From NCBI GenBank assembly GCA_937957775.1, contig CALFXV010000063.1:1-16148 (forward strand): a stretch of 16,148 nucleotides of DNA. The letters are read 5' to 3'. This stretch comes from an uncultured Methylotenera sp. (lineage in GTDB: Bacteria > Pseudomonadota > Gammaproteobacteria > Burkholderiales > Methylophilaceae). The position numbers and the translations under genes are program-made. How positions within the stretch are numbered: the stretch's first letter is position 1; each line of letters begins with the position of its first letter. The notes beneath the pieces were generated by a model. That model saw only the letters and a program-made list of their open reading frames with translations, searched no databases and was not told where the DNA came from. Positions 14,567 to 16,148 of this stretch are shown piece by piece.

Positions 14567-16047
14567 GCTGCCTCCTCGTCTATGCTGCTGGCTTCCAACT
14601 TATCGTCCGCGCTATCGCTGCTTGCGTCTTGCAACACCCAGGTGTCTTTGGTGCCGCCGCCTTGCGAGGAATTCACCACCAGCGAGCCCTCTTTCATGGC
14701 CACCCGACACAAGGCACCGGGCACCAAGCTGACGGTTTTCCCAGACAACACAAACGGCCTTAAATCCACGTGGCGCGGCGCAATGCCGGCCTCAACCAAA
14801 GTTGGGCAGGTAGACAAAGCCAAGGTCGGCTGCGCTATGTAATTAGCCGGATTGGCCTCTATGCGTAGCTTGAAGTCGGCCAACTCTTTTTTGCTGGCGG
14901 CCGGGCCAACCAACATGCCGTAGCCGCCCGAGCCCTGCACTTCTTTCACCACCAGTTCCGGCAAATGCGCCAAGGTGTAGGCTAGGTCGTCGGGTTTGCT
15001 TAATTCGTAAGTGGGCACGTTTTCTAGTAGCGCCTCCTCACCCAAATAAAATTTGATCATGGCCGGCACATGGATGTAGGTGGCCTTATCGTCGGCCACG
15101 CCGGTGCCCACCGCATTGGCCAAGGTCACTCCGCCGTTACGGTAAACCGACAACAATCCGGGCACGCCCAACATGGAGTCGGCGTTAAATACGAGTGGGT
15201 CGATGTAGTCGTCGTCTATGCGTCGATAAATGACGTCGACTTTTTGTGGGCCTTGGGTGGTGCGCATGTAAACCGCGTTATTGCGCACGAATAAATCAGG
15301 CCCCTCGACTAATTCCACACCCATTTGCTGCGCCAAAAAGGCGTGCTCAAAATACGCGCTGTTATAAGCACCTGGCGTTAATACCACCACGGTCGGCTCG
15401 TGCACACCGGCTTGCGGCACGGCACGTAAATTTTTTAACAAGACTTGCGGGTAATGATCGACCGGCGCCACCGAATAGCGCCTGAATAATTCCGGGAATA
15501 AACGCATCATCATTTTGCGGTCCTCCAGCATGTAAGACACGCCGGACGGGGTGCGCAAATTGTCTTCCAACACATAGAATTGCGACTCGCTGGTGCGCAC
15601 CAAATCGATACCGGCGATGTGCGCATAAATTTGATTGGGCACGTCCACGCCAAACATCTCTGGTCGGTATTGGGCATTGGCTAGGATGCTTGCTGGCACG
15701 ATGCCAGCTTGGATGATTTCTTGACCGTGGTAGATGTCGTGCAAAAACATATTGAGTGCGCGCACGCGCTGTATGGCACCGGCAGACAATTTGGCCCATT
15801 CCTTGGCCGCTAAAATGCGCGGTAACACATCAAATGGAATCAGGCGCTCGGCACCGTCGTCGTCACCGTATACGTTAAAGGTGATGCCCACTCGGCGAAA
15901 CAGCAATTCGGCTTCTTGGCGCTTGCTGTTGAGTTGATGATGCGGCACGCCCTTAAGCCAAGCGTCATAAGCGGCGTAAATGTCGCGGACACTGCTGTCC
16001 GCGTGGATATGCATTTCATCAAAAAATGCGGCTGCGGTGTTTTTCAT
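14560..16047 (-). CDS. Circularly permuted ATP-grasp type 2 protein (COG2308)
   Basis: ATP-grasp enzymes join a carboxylate to an amine through an acyl-phosphate. This permuted branch is predicted to form peptide or amide bonds, but no substrate is known. The 495-residue length is typical. Conserved segments are LEDNLRTPSGVSYMLEDR (160-177), DVIYRRIDDDYIDPL (271-285), NAVGTGVADDKATY (311-324), VVKEVQGSGGYGMLVGP (366-382), RHVDLRPFV (425-433) and NSSQGGGTKDTWVL (459-472). These supply the expected acidic and basic ATP-Mg residues. The final 20 residues are Ser/Asp/Glu-rich and look disordered. It is the first gene of the operon, with the sigma-54/IHF region directly upstream. The ATG has a GAAAG about 7 bases ahead. 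Confidence 0.96.
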   Translation of the reverse strand: MKNTAAAFFDEMHIHADSSVRDIYAAYDAWLKGVPHHQLNSKRQEAELLFRRVGITFNVYGDDDGAERLIPFDVLPRILAAKEWAKLSAGAIQRVRALNMFLHDIYHGQEIIQAGIVPASILANAQYRPEMFGVDVPNQIYAHIAGIDLVRTSESQFYVLEDNLRTPSGVSYMLEDRKMMMRLFPELFRRYSVAPVDHYPQVLLKNLRAVPQAGVHEPTVVVLTPGAYNSAYFEHAFLAQQMGVELVEGPDLFVRNNAVYMRTTQGPQKVDVIYRRIDDDYIDPLVFNADSMLGVPGLLSVYRNGGVTLANAVGTGVADDKATYIHVPAMIKFYLGEEALLENVPTYELSKPDDLAYTLAHLPELVVKEVQGSGGYGMLVGPAASKKELADFKLRIEANPANYIAQPTLALSTCPTLVEAGIAPRHVDLRPFVLSGKTVSLVPGALCRVAMKEGSLVVNSSQGGGTKDTWVLQDASSDSADDKLEASSIDEEAAC

Positions 16048-16080
16048 GGCCTTGCTTTCTTTTATAGGTATAAAAGACTA

Positions 16081-16097
16081 AGCAAAACCCATACCAA
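16081..16097 (-). promoter_or_regulatory. Sigma-54 (RpoN) -24/-12 promoter for the Anbu-type operon
   Basis: On the minus strand the sequence reads TTGGTATGGGTTTTGCT. It aligns without gaps to the sigma-54 consensus YTGGCACGRNNNTTGCW with only two differences (C to T at both consensus C positions of the -24 block). The invariant GG and GC are exactly 10 bases apart. The predicted start point is about 16070, about 23 bases before the ATG. No sigma-70 match of similar quality with correct spacing is present. Confidence 0.6.
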
Positions 16098-16112
16098 ATT
16101 TTTGTTGTTTTA

Positions 16113-16125
16113 AATCAATTGCTTA
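16113..16125 (+). promoter_or_regulatory. IHF binding site upstream of the sigma-54 promoter
   Basis: The plus strand reads AATCAATTGCTTA, an exact match to WATCAANNNNTTR. Its centre is about 50 bases upstream of the predicted sigma-54 start point, where IHF usually bends DNA to bring a distal activator to the polymerase. The surroundings are very AT-rich and include a 12-base palindrome (16123-16134), which favours bending but also raises the chance of a random match. Any activator site would lie beyond the window edge. Confidence 0.5.
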
Positions 16126-16148
16126 AAATTTTAAATTTATTCATAAGG

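Noticed and set aside
15362..15799. A 145-codon minus-strand frame inside the ATP-grasp gene
   Set aside because: It overlaps a conserved domain in another frame, and its composition (rich in Arg, His and Cys) is typical of an out-of-frame shadow.
16050..16075. TATAAA and TATACC as sigma-70 -10 boxes before the ATP-grasp gene
   Set aside because: The possible -35 boxes are at wrong spacings (13 or 19 bases), and the sigma-54 match is clearly better.

Overview
This window looks like core chromosome from a betaproteobacterium, plausibly Nitrosomonadales-like. The evidence is gene order and protein type: rplM-rpsI followed by argC, a DUF6776-type membrane protein, a bactofilin and erpA; a gmk-rpoZ-spoT-recG block; and ubiC-ubiA with a short FimV-like gene. 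Base composition is moderate and similar across the window. I see no insertion sequence, phage gene, tRNA, rRNA or CRISPR array. Every gene except one (the FimV-like gene at 3400-4647) is on the minus strand, so the biological order runs from high to low coordinates.

Region A (about 11451-16148) is the most interesting part. It is a five-gene operon for a poorly understood amide-bond or peptide system: a circularly permuted ATP-grasp protein, an alpha-E protein, a transglutaminase-like cysteine peptidase, a DUF2721 membrane protein, and Anbu, a proteasome beta-subunit relative with its N-terminal Thr. The upstream 100 bases hold a good sigma-54 promoter (GG-N10-GC) and, about 50 bases upstream of the predicted start point, an exact match to the IHF consensus. 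This suggests enhancer-activated control, for example by nitrogen status. No clear terminator separates Anbu from the next gene.

Region B (6172-11418) is gmk, rpoZ, spoT and recG: GMP kinase, RNA polymerase omega, the (p)ppGpp synthetase/hydrolase and the fork-remodelling helicase. These are closely spaced, with RNA hairpins ahead of rpoZ and just ahead of the spoT start codon. Region C (4669-6077) is ubiC-ubiA, the first two steps of ubiquinone synthesis, joined by an ATGA overlap.

Region D (3400-4647) is the FimV-like single-pass envelope protein, convergent with ubiA and divergent from rplM. Region E (1-3101) is rplM-rpsI, with a near-consensus sigma-70 promoter and a clear hairpin terminator. 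It is followed by argC (possibly a leaderless mRNA), a DUF6776-type protein that ends straight after its coiled coil, a bactofilin, and the start of erpA, cut by the window edge.
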